Shown: positions 1-11,256 of the stretch, piece by piece
Layout of the letters: every line of letters begins with the position of its first letter
Numbering within the stretch: the first letter of the stretch is position 1
Assembly (NCBI GenBank): GCA_005656395.1
Contig: SRSI01000050.1
Location: forward strand, 3,534,001-3,598,000
DNA: 64,000 bases
DNA from: Strongyloides papillosus
Lineage: Eukaryota; Nematoda; Chromadorea; Rhabditida; Strongyloididae
Direction: 5' to 3'
Program-made: the position numbers and the translations under genes
Notes under the pieces: model-generated
Databases searched by the model: none
Told to the model about the DNA's origin: nothing
The model's input: the letters and a program-made list of their open reading frames with translations, nothing else

Positions 1-920
1 ATAAAAAATGGGTAGTTATACAATGAAACTATGTTAATACAAAATAAGAAAAATCTCTTTTCGCTTGTCCATATTTTGTATATTACAAAAAAAAGCCATT
101 TCGCTTAACCAATGGACAAGTTGTAACAAAAAAAATGCTGTTTCGCTTACCCACCGTTAAGTCAGAATTTTAAAAATGCCATTTCGCTTACCCATGGACA
201 AGCGAATGTCCCCTTTCCCCATAAAACTAAATCCAATTTCACTTAGAATATCAACGCAAAAAAATAGTGTAAATGATTTTTTGTTCTTAAAAAACGAAGG
301 TAATGGTTATAAAACATTACAAACTTTCTTAAATATTCCATAAATTAAATATATAATTAGAAGAGAAAGCATTTAAAATTATATAATAACATAGAAAATA
401 GTTAAACATGATTTCAAATACTTTATATTTTTAACATAAAGTATTAAAAAAATCTTTTGATTAAGGAAAAATCAAACTAACGGATTGTTTTATAAAATTC
501 TGTATTATTCAAATAAGTTTATAACTAAAAAAATTTATAAATATTTTTATAAAGGATAATTGCAGATAAAATTTAAAAAGACAACTGATAAAAATTGACT
601 ATTTTGTTTATTAATGCTTTTATTCAGAATAATTATAATATGTCATATTAGTATACTTTTAATTCAATACAATATTTTTATAGATGATTTATATTTGAAA
701 AAAATAATTATGTGAGACATAAAAAATAAAAATTATCAAAAAATGAACATTTTTAAATTTAGAAATATTTCTACATAATAGAAAACAGTACTTTAACAGC
801 TACAATTTTCTTTTTACTTTTTCTGCAATAAAATTTAAATTAATTGAGTAAACGTTTTGAAGCAAGCAAAATTTTAAACTTTATAAGAAGCTACCTTTTT
901 CTTAAGCGTTTTGATTTCTT
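1..920. other. AT-rich intergenic DNA with short repeated motifs
   Basis: No credible coding region is seen. The first ~210 bases repeat a short motif around TTTCGCTTACCCA, and a 13-base inverted pair (TTCGCTTGTCCAT at about 60-72 and its complement at about 193-205) suggests a small decayed foldback element. The rest is simple AT-rich sequence. Confidence 0.4.
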
Positions 921-2502
921 CACACACCGGTAAGATGACCGGATTTTATGCTTTTTCGCGCATTTTGGCGGGTAGAGACGCATTTTTATAACTTTAGGGC
1001 GCATTGTAAAAGTGATATTAAAACATTTTGTATTGTTATTTTTATTAAAAATTAGGTATTATACATTTTTAAAAATTCAAAAATTCCAATTTTAAAGGTG
1101 TTTTTCACCTCAAAAAATACCCAAAAATGGCACTTTTTGGGACTTTACAGGAGCTACCACGAGATTTCAAAAAATATGAGACAGATGTCATTCGATTCGT
1201 GAACTTCTTATCTATAACATATTTTTTTTTCAAAGGATGTTTTACGACTGGGAAAAAAGTTATGAGGCAAAAAGTAAGTTTACCTCAAAAAGTACCAAAT
1301 TTTATTGTAAAAATGATAAAAAATAATTGTTAAAATTATAAAACATACTTAAAATTAAAAATATATATTATAAAACTTTATAGAATGCAAACAAATAAAA
1401 AAAGCAAACAATAAACATGTAAAAAATGCCAACAGGCTCTTTATTAAAACAAAGAGATTTTTGACTAAAAATGCTAACAATTGTTAGTTATAAAGGCATA
1501 AACAATTTAATTTCTTAACTATTTGATTTATTTACCTATTTCAATATGCCTAGAAAAATAAAATTTGCTTTATTAAGATTTAAAACTAGCTGTCTCAATT
1601 TAAATATGCTAATGGACAAACAAAAAAAAGAAATGAACTTTTTAAAAGCCTTAGGACTTTTTATATAAGTTCTAATTATGCATTACTGATGAATTAACAA
1701 AATGTTTTGAATATCTACATTTAAAGTTTGAAGAATCTTTGCAAACATTCAACTTTAACTAAAAAATTCTTTGTATTACCGAAATATCATATATTTGGTT
1801 GATCATTTAGTTAAATTTATTGGTGATTATGGGACTTTTTGGTATTTCAGTGAGCAAGAAATTAAAGGTTTATATGCTTGGCTTAAGAATTACTCAATTA
1901 GTTTTCATTATAAGAATTATAATACCACAAAACAATAAAAAAAAATGTTTTATTTAATGGGAATAACGAATAATTATCATGACTTAGAGATTGGTAATAC
2001 TTTCAAAATTTTCTCGTATTTCTTACTTTTATATACTAAGTATTTAAAATTAAATAAAAATACTAAGGGAAATTACGTAAAAACTATTTTTTCGTTCTTT
2101 ATTATTAAAAATTTGGTACTTTTTGAGGTAAAATTACTTTTTGCCTCATAACTTTTTTCCCAGTCGTAAAACATCCTTTGAAAAAAAAATATGTTATAGG
2201 TAAGAAGTTTAGGAACCGAATGACATCTATCTCATATTTTTTGAAAACTCGTGGTAGCTCCTGTAAAGTCCCAAAAAGTGCCATTTTTGGGTATTTTTTG
2301 AGGTAAAAAACACCTTCAAAATTAAAATTTTTGAATTTTTAAAAAAGCATAATACCTAATTTTTAATAAAAATAACAATTGAAAAAATTTTAATATTACT
2401 TTTACGGTGCGCCTCGAAGATATGAGATTTTATAAAAACGACGCGGAAAAGCGTCATTTATGTAAAATCCCGTTTTTAATACTACGCGTTAGCGGTGTGT
2501 TC
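921..2502. mobile_element. Non-autonomous DNA element with ~380-bp terminal inverted repeats
   Basis: The left arm (about 921-1310) and right arm (about 2105-2502) are inverted copies. The inner ~210 bases (1097-1310 against 2105-2312) are nearly identical, and the outer halves are diverged but still align to a terminal ACACACCG. The ~790-base core has no intact gene. A short coding-like stretch around 1800-1938 that ends in a stop may be transposase debris. Arms this long are typical of Mutator/MULE-type elements; that assignment is inference. No clear target-site duplication was found. The apparent reading frame at 1127-1333 lies inside the repeat arm and is not treated as a gene. Confidence 0.75.
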
Positions 2503-2724
2503 AATATTACCATTTCTACATTCACATTTACTAATAAGTTCGTACATATCAGTTGATTTAACTCTATGTCCATGAAATTTACAATCGCCGATCTTGTATT
2601 CTTTCTTGCAAATCTTTTCACATTCTTTTTTATCACACTTTTTAATTATAATACTGTGCATTGATCCATATGAATCAAAAGCGTTAAAAAAACCAAGTAA
2701 AAAGATAATATAAATAGTTCTCAT
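2482..2724 (-). CDS. Small secreted six-cysteine peptide, defensin-like (CS-alpha-beta-like) spacing
   Basis: The product is 80 residues from the ATG at 2724. This start is chosen because a hydrophobic signal peptide (MRTIYIIFLLGFF) follows it directly; an upstream in-frame ATG would bury it. The mature part has exactly six cysteines: C-x4-C-x3-C-x8-C-x17-C-x-C, with a glycine two residues before the fourth. A C-x3-C helix motif plus G-x-C and C-x-C is the signature of cysteine-stabilised alpha/beta peptides (defensins and related short secreted peptides). Family membership is inferred from spacing only; function is unknown. The last residues and stop codon lie inside the right arm of the neighbouring inverted-repeat element, so the C-terminus was probably altered by that insertion. 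Confidence 0.6.
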   Translation of the reverse strand: MRTIYIIFLLGFFNAFDSYGSMHSIIIKKCDKKECEKICKKEYKIGDCKFHGHRVKSTDMYELISKCECRNGNIEHTANA

Positions 2725-3000
2725 ATCTTGAAAATAATTGTTAATAATTTTTAGATACTGAAAAAGATTTTTATAGTCTTTAAAAATGAATGTATAATTA
2801 GAAAACATATTTCAAAATTTTAAAATGATATGATAATATGAGCGATGTTGAATTTGAAATTAGGAATCTAATTTTATTTAAATAAATGTTTATAAAATTG
2901 CTTTGATTATGAATTATTTAATATTTAAATCAAATTCGTTAAAATTAATAATAAAAATAGAAAATAATAATTAAATTCTTATTGTATAACAATTAAAATT
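2725..3000. other. Upstream flank of the six-cysteine peptide gene
   Basis: AT-rich sequence holding the presumed promoter of the minus-strand peptide gene. No specific site could be recognised. Confidence 0.3.
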
Positions 3001-3003
3001 TAA

Positions 3004-4645
3004 ACAACCAGCCTTAGACCAGTCTTCGGTAGGTCAGAGCTGGTTCGCAGAGCATATTTTTAAATAAGAATTTTTATAATAAAACATTAATCAAAGTATG
3101 CGTATAAATAATTGTTTCATTAAATTACATTTTTTTAGAAAAATAAAATAAACGAAAATACATTGTTTAAATATGCGAACACTTCCGAGTTTCAGAATCA
3201 TTTTATAACTTTAAATTATTTAAACAATCTAGTTAAACATAAAAGTTATCCTACAATAAGAATTTTATTTTTATCCAAAAGTTGAAAAAAATGAATATTT
3301 GAATCACTTCAAGTAACTAATTAAGTTGCTTTACATTAGAATTTTGAAATTGATATAAACAATTAAATATCATTATTTTATAAACTACATATTTACCTTA
3401 ATTTTAAAAACATACATATAAATGAAAAAAAAATCAACAAAATTCAATACCTATAAATAACTTCTTTCGTTTTCGAGCTACAAACTTCGTTATAGTTTTT
3501 ATATTTTATGTAAGACTTTGTTCTATGTACTAAATTAAATTTTATTTTCTTTAAACAACTTTTCATAAAATTATAACATTAGAAAATTTTAATTTTTACT
3601 AAAGAATGGTCATCATCTTTCGATCCATTACTTGATTTATTTTTTATTAATCTTTTTAATATTGAGTTTCCATCATATGTCATACTTGTACCTTCTAAAT
3701 GAGTATAAATCATAAAGTTTCATTAAGTTTGAAAAGAGTCATTTCTGGAACAAAACTATGCAAAAATGTATCTAAAAAAGTGTTGTTTTTTAAAAATAAT
3801 TTGGTCAGTTATGGACCAAAAGTTTTAAGACTCATTTTCCCCCTAATTTGAAAAAAGATAAATTAAATAACTGTGTCTTTGGCCACTCTGTTCCTTGCCA
3901 TTTTTCAAGAACTTCCTTGTGTAGTGGACTTTCAGACTGTTTTAGTATAATATTTGTAAAAATGACTACAATAATATTAAAAAAAACACCCTCTCTCTAA
4001 AACGATTTTAGGAAAGTCCTAATTAAATGACTATTTGACTATAAAAATTGATAAAGTTTGAAAAGAGTTATGTTTGAAAAAAAATTGATTTTTACAATAA
4101 AAGTGGAAAAATGACAAAAAAGTTGACATTCCAATTAATATAACTTCTTTCGTTGTTAAGCTATAAACTTCGTTAGATAATCATTTTTTAAGTTAGACTT
4201 AGATTTATATAACGAATATTATTTTAATTATTTTTATCAAGTTATAGCTAAGTTATAACTATTTAACTTTTAAATCTTTTTTTCAAAATGGTCACCATTC
4301 TTTGGACCATGACTCGGCCAATTTCCAATACATTTCCGTAGTTTTGTGTTTTCTCCTTATTCTGGTAGTAGATCTTTCAAATGGTATATAAACTATTGTG
4401 TGTTATTCATTTTTAAATAATGTTTATTCCTGGTCAAATCCATGCTAAAAAATACCAAAAAATGGTGTTTTTTATAGATAACATGGCCAATTATGGCCCA
4501 GAAACTTTTTAGACTCATTTTCCGTACTAAGTTAAAAAAAACACATCTTTTGGCTACTTATAAAAATCGGTTAAGTTTGAGAAGAGTTATGAGAGAGACA
4601 ATTTTTTTCTTATTTCTTTTTGTTATAGATATCTAATATTCTATG
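3004..4645. repeat. Dispersed repeat family, copy A
   Basis: This stretch aligns along its length with 8598-10080 in the same orientation. Both begin with a GC-richer structured motif (about 3006-3050: AACCAGC pairing with GCTGGTT around an inner CTTCGG turn) followed by AGAGCATATTTTT. Inside, a subunit starting near AACTTCTTTCGTT occurs twice (about 3460 and 4142). Each subunit carries a TGGTCA/ACCATT block, a TTGAAAAGAGT block and an ACTCATTTTCC block. No open frame is shared between copies, so this looks like a non-coding repeat family of unknown class. Confidence 0.65.
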
Positions 4646-5392
4646 AATTATGTTAGGCACTTTTAAATTTTATCGATTACTCTAATTTATTGATTTTTAA
4701 AGTCTAAAATTATACTTTATAAATTTGATTCAAATGAATTTTTTTAGATCAAATCATTATATATTATGTTTATAATCTTTATAATTTTATATTTTAATTA
4801 TTAAGCTATCAATTAAGTAGAAGCTAGTTATTTCCCAATAAATATAGTTTTTGTTTAAAAAAAAGTAATAGCTTTGCCTTATAATGTTTTGCAAAAATGG
4901 TTTTTTAATACATCATTCAATCAATTATTGGTCTTTTATATATTTATAAAATCGTATAAAAATTTAAAGCTTTTTAAATTTTATTAAATTATATTTACAT
5001 GAGTAAAATTTTTTTTTATAAATAAAAGCTATTGAAAAATATATATATCAAAGATACTATTACATTGATTTTCAAAACCCCAATGAAAATATGCATAAGT
5101 ATAGAAATTCTTTGAAATTTTCGGTAGATTCAAATCATAAATGGATATACGAAAATTAAAAAAATGTTATTTTAAATTTTTATGTACAATATCATGTTTA
5201 TATAACAATACATAAAATTTTAAAAAAACCTATAAGTATGTTGTACAAATTTCAATTTTACACTCTTATTTTTATCAATTTTAACTGTTAACTATCATTT
5301 TTTAATGACAGTGTCAATAAAATATTAAATGTAAGCAATAACTTTATCAACAGACAAGCTGTGGTAAATTTAGTATTTCAACAGCTCTTTAA

Positions 5393-5633
5393 CCCCTTCG
5401 AACCCTGTGCACATTGTAATGTACATAGTACTTTTTGTGCTGTATTTTATTACGTATAGGTTTAAACTTAGTTTCAACACTTAATGTACCTACCAGTAAC
5501 GTCTGCAACGCCATCTGTTTTTTCTGTGTTGAACTGCATTGCTTCTTATGTCAGTGGTTTGAAATTTGAATGACCATGATAACGTATAAAAATAATTTTC
5601 TCTTAAACTAAAAAAAATTCGGGTCCAAAGGGG
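5393..5633. mobile_element. piggyBac-type MITE
   Basis: A 241-base element is flanked on both sides by TTAA (5389-5392 and 5634-5637). Its ends are imperfect inverted repeats, CCCCTTCGAACCC on the left and GGGTCCAAAGGGG on the right. TTAA target duplication with C-rich/G-rich termini is the hallmark of piggyBac transposition. There is no coding capacity inside, so it is non-autonomous. Confidence 0.8.
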
Positions 5634-5639
5634 TTAAAT

Positions 5640-6320
5640 GACTATAATATTGGTTCAGTGGTCATTGTGGGCGAGAACAATTTGAAAATGAATATTATCA
5701 AGCTTTAAGACACCTGGGTATTTTGATCAAAAATCCATGCCTCATTGATGAATAACAAAAGTGTAAGCCGATAAATTTATTATGAATAACATAAAAATAA
5801 AATATAATTAAATAGTTACTCAAAAAAGTTATATAAATATTACTTAACCTTATTAGAAAAATTAAAAAAATTTTTGTCCATAAAAGAACAAATTAGGTAA
5901 AAAGGTTAAATAAATAATTAATTATTAAAATATCAACTTTTTGCACAAAATCTTTTGTTCATAGACCACCCGACATTGGACAATTTGACATTAAGACAAC
6001 TTAACATTATAGGAATCTCGACGGGTTTAAAAATATTTAAATTTAAATAATTAAAAAAAAATTTTAACCATAAGGTACAAAAACTTAAGATCCGCACCTT
6101 AGTTTAAAATTCTGGAACAAATACAATTATATTTTGAAGTACAATTTAAATCTTGCTAACAATTATGCGGAATTTTTCAATTCCTTTTTTGATCTATGTT
6201 AAATGAAAATCATCCTACAATATATAAACTGATGAAATGCCTAAAACTGCAGAAATCTCTTACTGATAATGAAATAAATAAGCAACTACTTAGTTAAGTA
6301 TCTGATGCTTTTTCAAAAAA
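5640..6320 (+). pseudogene. Decayed MULE-like transposase remnant
   Basis: Broken coding-like pieces appear on the plus strand: one around 5655-5750 and one around 6155-6300. The latter reads as NNYAEFFNSFF, then after a frame change NENHPTIYKLM and KCLKLQKSLTDNE. The pattern asparagine-rich start, then HPTIYKLM, resembles the C-terminal part of MULE-type transposases (NN..EG.HN.F ... HP.IW..I..L). Several stops and frame changes interrupt it. Assignment is tentative and rests on pattern recognition only. Confidence 0.35.
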
Positions 6321-7319
6321 AAAAATTTGAAAAGAGGTATAACTGCACAAAAGAACTTCTTAAAAAATTTCACGAAAATAGTATCATGGCTAACTTAGAT
6401 AAATTAGTTGCATCATATCATTTCTAACTTAAATAAATTTTATATGTCGAGTTGTCCTGATACCAAAATCTTTTAGTGTTAAGAAATGAAATATTGGCAA
6501 ATGATCATTATAAATGTTCCAACAACATTCTTGAACTACAAAACAAATTATATAAAATTTTGCCTATAAAATTGTTCTGATGGTTTTCAATATTTATATT
6601 TAAATAAAGCGTAGTCAGATTTAAATAACTTTACAAGAATTTATAGAATAATGAAGAATTGTACTCATTTTTATCTAGGTTCTTAAAAGTTGATATTTCC
6701 TATAAATACTGACTTGCAATATGGTTAAAAATAGTGGACTTTTATTTCTAATATTATCTGTTAAGAAAATTGAAATCTATTGAAAGTTTCAAGAAAATTT
6801 AAAAACCAATATTATGCATTAAAATTAATTTTTCAAAATTTCCATTTTTTTAACAATGTATTATTGCATGAAACTTTTTATATGTTTTTTCATTACCAAA
6901 TCGTTTACCAAAATTTGAATCATATTAAAAGACATCGTAGAAATTATTGTAAAAGAACATTTATATAATAAATTCACACAACTTATTAGAGCTTTATTTA
7001 TTACAATATTAGTATATATAAATTTTACATTTTAATTAAGGTGAATGTTCAGAATTAAGTATTATTAGATGTAAAATTTAAGAAAAACACTTACAAATGT
7101 TTTTTTAATTGTCGTTGTTAAAGATCAAAAAAGAATATTTTGAAGCTACATTTTTGCATTATATTTAATTTTTTGCACATAACATTAATAATAGTATATT
7201 TACACTGAAAAATATTTATATGCACTTTTTTATTTGTTAGTTTTTTTATTGAGTAAAGTAGTTTTTAAAAAATTTTCACTATATAAAGATGAAAGAAAAT
7301 TTTTTAACTATAAGCATCA
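6320..7319. other. AT-rich intergenic DNA
   Basis: No gene, RNA or clear repeat is supported here. The open frame near 6780-6968 is low-complexity, lacks similarity to anything recognised and is treated as chance. Confidence 0.4.
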
Positions 7320-7994
7320 ATGAAATTGTCTATTAATAACTTTAGTATATTCGTCTTATTATTTTTTATTAATATACATTACAACATCGGTAATGTAGTA
7401 AATTACAGTCTAAGCAATGAGGAAGATTCAGGTAAAACCTCAGTAGTTATGATTTTAGTTATAATGATCTAGGTAATAATGAAATTGGTAATGAGATTGA
7501 TATTACTACAAAAAGAAGAACAACTAAAAGTCCGTCTAGTAATCTAGATACTAATAAAATTGAAGATTATATTCATAGAAATTTAGAAGATGAGAGAAGA
7601 AAAACAATAAAGCATAATAATCGTAGAAAGAAAAAAGTATGCATAAAAACAATTGACAAGGAACGTGGATATAATTATAAGTTAATTAATGCAACGGTAC
7701 ATTCTGTATTTACAGAGTCCAACAATGATATCGAAGCACATCTTGAATTTTTTTTGCTTTGGAAATCTAATAATCATACACAACAACTTTGTACAGAGTA
7801 TTGGTGGGACAGTCAAACCAAGCGTGAAGGCTGCATTATCATAGAATGTAAATTTATATGAAAATAATAATTAAGAAATATTTAATATATAATTTTATTA
7901 TAAAAACTGACATTTATCATATATCCAATATCATTATTATTTTTCAGGTGTGTGGGAACCAGGAGAATATGAATCGACTGAAGATAATTTTTAG
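7320..7994 (+). pseudogene. Small secreted protein gene with broken reading frame
   Basis: From the ATG at 7320 a hydrophobic signal peptide (KLSINNFSIFVLLFF) is followed by an acidic stretch. Near 7440 the frame must shift to continue into a long coding-like segment (7440-7847: dibasic-rich spacer, then a domain containing YNYKLINATVHSVF, EAHLEFFLLWKSN and YWWDS). A GT-AG intron (7848-7947) joins to a last exon ending at 7994 (VWEPGEYESTEDNF). The frame break cannot be explained by any GT-AG intron I could find, so the gene is either a recent pseudogene, mis-assembled, or has an unusual first exon. The C-terminal domain is vaguely cystatin-like in rhythm, but I do not recognise the family. 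Confidence 0.5.
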
Positions 7995-8405
7995 TAGAAA
8001 AGGTGGAAATAGCAACATATAAAAAAAATAATAATATAAATTTGGAAAGAAAAATGTTAATATCAAGGTAATAATGATGCAATATTAAAAAATGTATTAA
8101 TATTCCTTATAAATTTATTACTTATTTTATTAACACGTTATTATGTATTTCTTAATTTAATCTAATAGTTTATTTAATAATAAAGACATTTCGTAAAATT
8201 TGTAAAAAAATTGTTGTTTTGATAAAAGAAAATATAAAGAATCGGTTAAAAATATAATCATAATATCATACACACATAACAAAGAACAAATTTTGCCAAA
8301 TCTATCTAAAATGCAATAAAATGTCCCATCATTTTAAAAAATTGAATATTATTCAAATTTTAAAAATATCAGGGGATAGCAAAAATTTTTAAACGACGCA
8401 AAATA
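7995..8405. other. AT-rich intergenic DNA
   Basis: No gene or structured element recognised. Probable poly(A) signals of the upstream gene lie here but cannot be assigned. Confidence 0.3.
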
Positions 8406-8590
8406 TTAGGTTGTCACATACCTTTTGCCGTTTTTTAACAAAAATATATATGTTTAAATTTTTAAATTAATGTCACTTTTTTTAATTTTGATATTTTTAT
8501 TGACATTATGCTCATTTTAAGTTCCAACTTGTTTTTTATCTGTTAGATATCTCATAGCATTGATTTTTTAAGATGTAATAATTTGTTTGT
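8406..8590. mobile_element. Solo mariner-type terminus
   Basis: TA followed by TTAGGTTGTCACATACC at 8404-8422 matches the terminal sequence typical of mariner elements and resembles the TTAGGTTGTC end of the mariner at 33.7-35.6 kb. The following AT-rich stretch looks like mariner 5' non-coding sequence. No matching right end or transposase is present, so this is at most a fragment. Confidence 0.35.
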
Positions 8591-8597
8591 TAATATC

Positions 8598-10080
8598 ACC
8601 AACCTTAGATCCGCCTTCGGCAGACATAGCTGGTCCGTAGAGCATATTTTTCTAAAAGCATTTTTTACTAAATTTTTAGTAAAAGTATGTGCATAAAAAA
8701 AATTGTTTTATTGAACTAAACAATTCTTGAGAAATAAGATAACTGAAAAGACATTGTTATAACATATTAATATAGGAAATTTTTCTGAGTTTGAAAATCA
8801 TTTTATAACGTTTGCCTTTACTGAAACTGGATAGTTTAAAAAATTCATCCAACAAAAGAATTTTATTTATATCAAAAAAGTGGATAAAAACGAATATTTG
8901 AATTATTTTAAGTAACTATTTAAATGCCTTTTCATTATAGTTTTGAAATTGAAATAAATATTTTAATATCATTCTTTTATTAACTACATTTTCACCTTAA
9001 TTTTACAAATATATAAATGAGAAAAAGCCAAAGAAATTAATGCCTAAAAATAACTTCTTTCGTTTTTAAGCTACGAATTTCGTTATAATTTTTATATTTT
9101 ATGGCAGACTTTGTTCTATGTAATGACATTAGTTTTATTTTCTTTAAACAGCTGTTTATAAGGCTATAACATTAAAAAATGCTAATTTTTACTAAAAAAA
9201 TAGTCATCATCTCTTGATTGATTACTTTATTCATTTTTTATTCTTTTAATACTGAGTTTTCCCCTTTTCCATACTTGTACCTTATAAATAAGTCACAAAT
9301 CATAAAGTTTTATCAACATTTAAAAGAGTTATTTTTGGAAAAAAAAACTATGCAAAAATGTGTCTAAAAAGTAATGTTTTCTAAAAATAATTTGGCCAGT
9401 TATAGACCAAAAGTTTTGAGACTTATTTTCCACCTTAAGTTGAAAAAAAATACATCAAATGACTATTTGACCATGAACATTGATCAAGTTTGAAAAGATT
9501 TATGTCTGGAACCAAATTGACTTTTACGAAAAAAATGAAAAAAAAAGCGAAAATATTAGCATTCAAATTAACATAACTTCTTCCGTTGTTAAGCTATAAA
9601 CTTCTTTAGACTCTTATTATTTAAGTTAGACTTAGATCTATATAACAAATGTTACTTTATTTGTTTTCATCAAGTTATGATTGAGTTATAACTGTCTAAT
9701 TTTTTAATTTTCTTTAAGAATGGTCACCACTGTTTGGACTATAACTCGACCAATTTTAAATCAAAATTTAATACCACTAGGCTTCCGCACTATTCTGGAA
9801 TCACAGCTTTTCAATGAGATATAAAGCACTTTATTTCGTTAAATTTGAAAAGAGTTAGTCGAGTAACAAAACTATGTAAAAAAAAGCCCTAAAAAAAGGT
9901 GTTTTTAAAGATAACTTGGCCAATTGTGGTCTAAAACATTTAAGACCCATTTTCTCCCTAAGTTAAGTTAGAAAAAAAAACATCTTTTGGCTATTTACCC
10001 ATAAAAATCTGTTGAATATGAAGAAAGTTACAAGAGAGACAAATTTTTTTTCTTATTTCTTTTTATTATAGAAAAGCTTA
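8598..10080. repeat. Dispersed repeat family, copy B
   Basis: Diverged direct copy of 3004-4645. It starts with the conserved structured motif at about 8599-8650, where GCC/GGC closes a TTC turn, followed by the same AGAGCATATTTTT. It contains two internal subunits beginning near 9052 and 9576, and ends at the same CTTATTTCTTTTTATTATAG stretch. It is shorter than copy A because a block between the two subunits is missing. Confidence 0.65.
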
Positions 10081-10561
10081 ATTCTTTTTGTTCTCTATTT
10101 AACAATATGAGTATTATCAACAATCAAGTTATATAAGAAACTTTAATACTAAAATGATATTAGTGTAGTTAAGTGTTTTTCCTGATTTTCCCTTTAATAT
10201 ATTTAGATCTAATACAATTTTGAAAATTAGAATTTTATGACTTTTGATGCTATAGTTATTTAAGAAATATCCGGATTGTGACTAATTTAGTTCGTCGTGA
10301 AATTTTAGGATGTCTTTACTTCTACTATTTGAAAATTATTTAAAGTTACGAAAATGTTCTTAAAATAGTATTGAGAAAGTGTAATACGAAATTAAAATAA
10401 TATTGTTAGTAGATTTATTTTTAAAGAATAAAGTTTAAAGGTATTTTCAGTATCATATTATTTTAAATGCTAATGTCAAAAGGTTTACTAATAAAATAAA
10501 ATTACTATATAATAAAAAAGTTTAAAAGTTAAATTTCATTTTAAATTTATTTTTATTCTAG

Positions 10562-10832
10562 GAAAATAACGGAAAATATTGTTAGCACAAAAGATGCGTT
10601 ATTTGAAAAAGAAGAAAATGCTAGTATTAATTCACTACCTAAAGGATTGAAAATTAAATCTAAACGGAATTCAAAAAACAATGAACAGTACATTTCATCA
10701 CCATCATTAACTTCTCAACAAACGGTTTCCTCATCTGCTCATTTATTTGATGATAATGATGATATTGAATCGTCTAGAAATTCTACTTTAAAAAATCACA
10801 TTGACTTTTATACAAAACACTTGCTGCTTTAA
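10562..10832 (+). CDS. Terminal exon of an unidentified gene
   Basis: A strong 3' splice site (TTTTTATTCTAG, ending 10561) precedes an open frame of about 90 codons ending in TAA at 10832. The peptide is serine- and asparagine-rich with a poly-acidic patch (FDDNDDIESS) and several lysine clusters, and has good coding composition compared with its flanks. No start codon or upstream exon is visible. Copy B of the repeat family lies directly upstream, so the rest of the gene may be across that repeat or lost. It could also be a pseudogene fragment. Confidence 0.4.
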
Positions 10833-11256
10833 GTTCATTTTACTAAGAAACTTTTTATCTTCGATAATTTAGTCACCATTATTTTCTATTTATTGTAGAT
10901 AACTATGATATTTACGTTAGTTAATCTACTGATTATACTTTTTATTTTTGATGATTGAATACTAGTTGTGAAACCAACTACTATGTTATTCTTTTTTATT
11001 TTAATTTGATAACGTAAAATAAAGAACTCATGAAGATAATAATTAACTACAATTCGGTAAAACATAGAGGTAGAGAAAATACCACGTTATCATATTCTAA
11101 AACTCTTTATTAATCTTTAGAAAAAAAACATTTAAAAGTATACATAAACATTTCACCAATTCATAAAACACAGTGGTCTCATACAGAGGAATAATTGAGA
11201 GTAAAAGCTGTCTTCGAATGAGTTGAAGATAGTTATCTGTATCATAAATTATTACT
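10833..11256. other. Intergenic, upstream of PIG-T
   Basis: AT-rich. Slightly GC-richer sequence at 11160-11230 probably contains the 5' UTR of the PIG-T gene. No distinct promoter motif could be identified. Confidence 0.3.

Noticed and set aside
1127..1333. Open frame in the left arm of the long-inverted-repeat element
   Set aside because: The same sequence in the right arm is not preserved as a frame, so it is repeat sequence rather than a gene.
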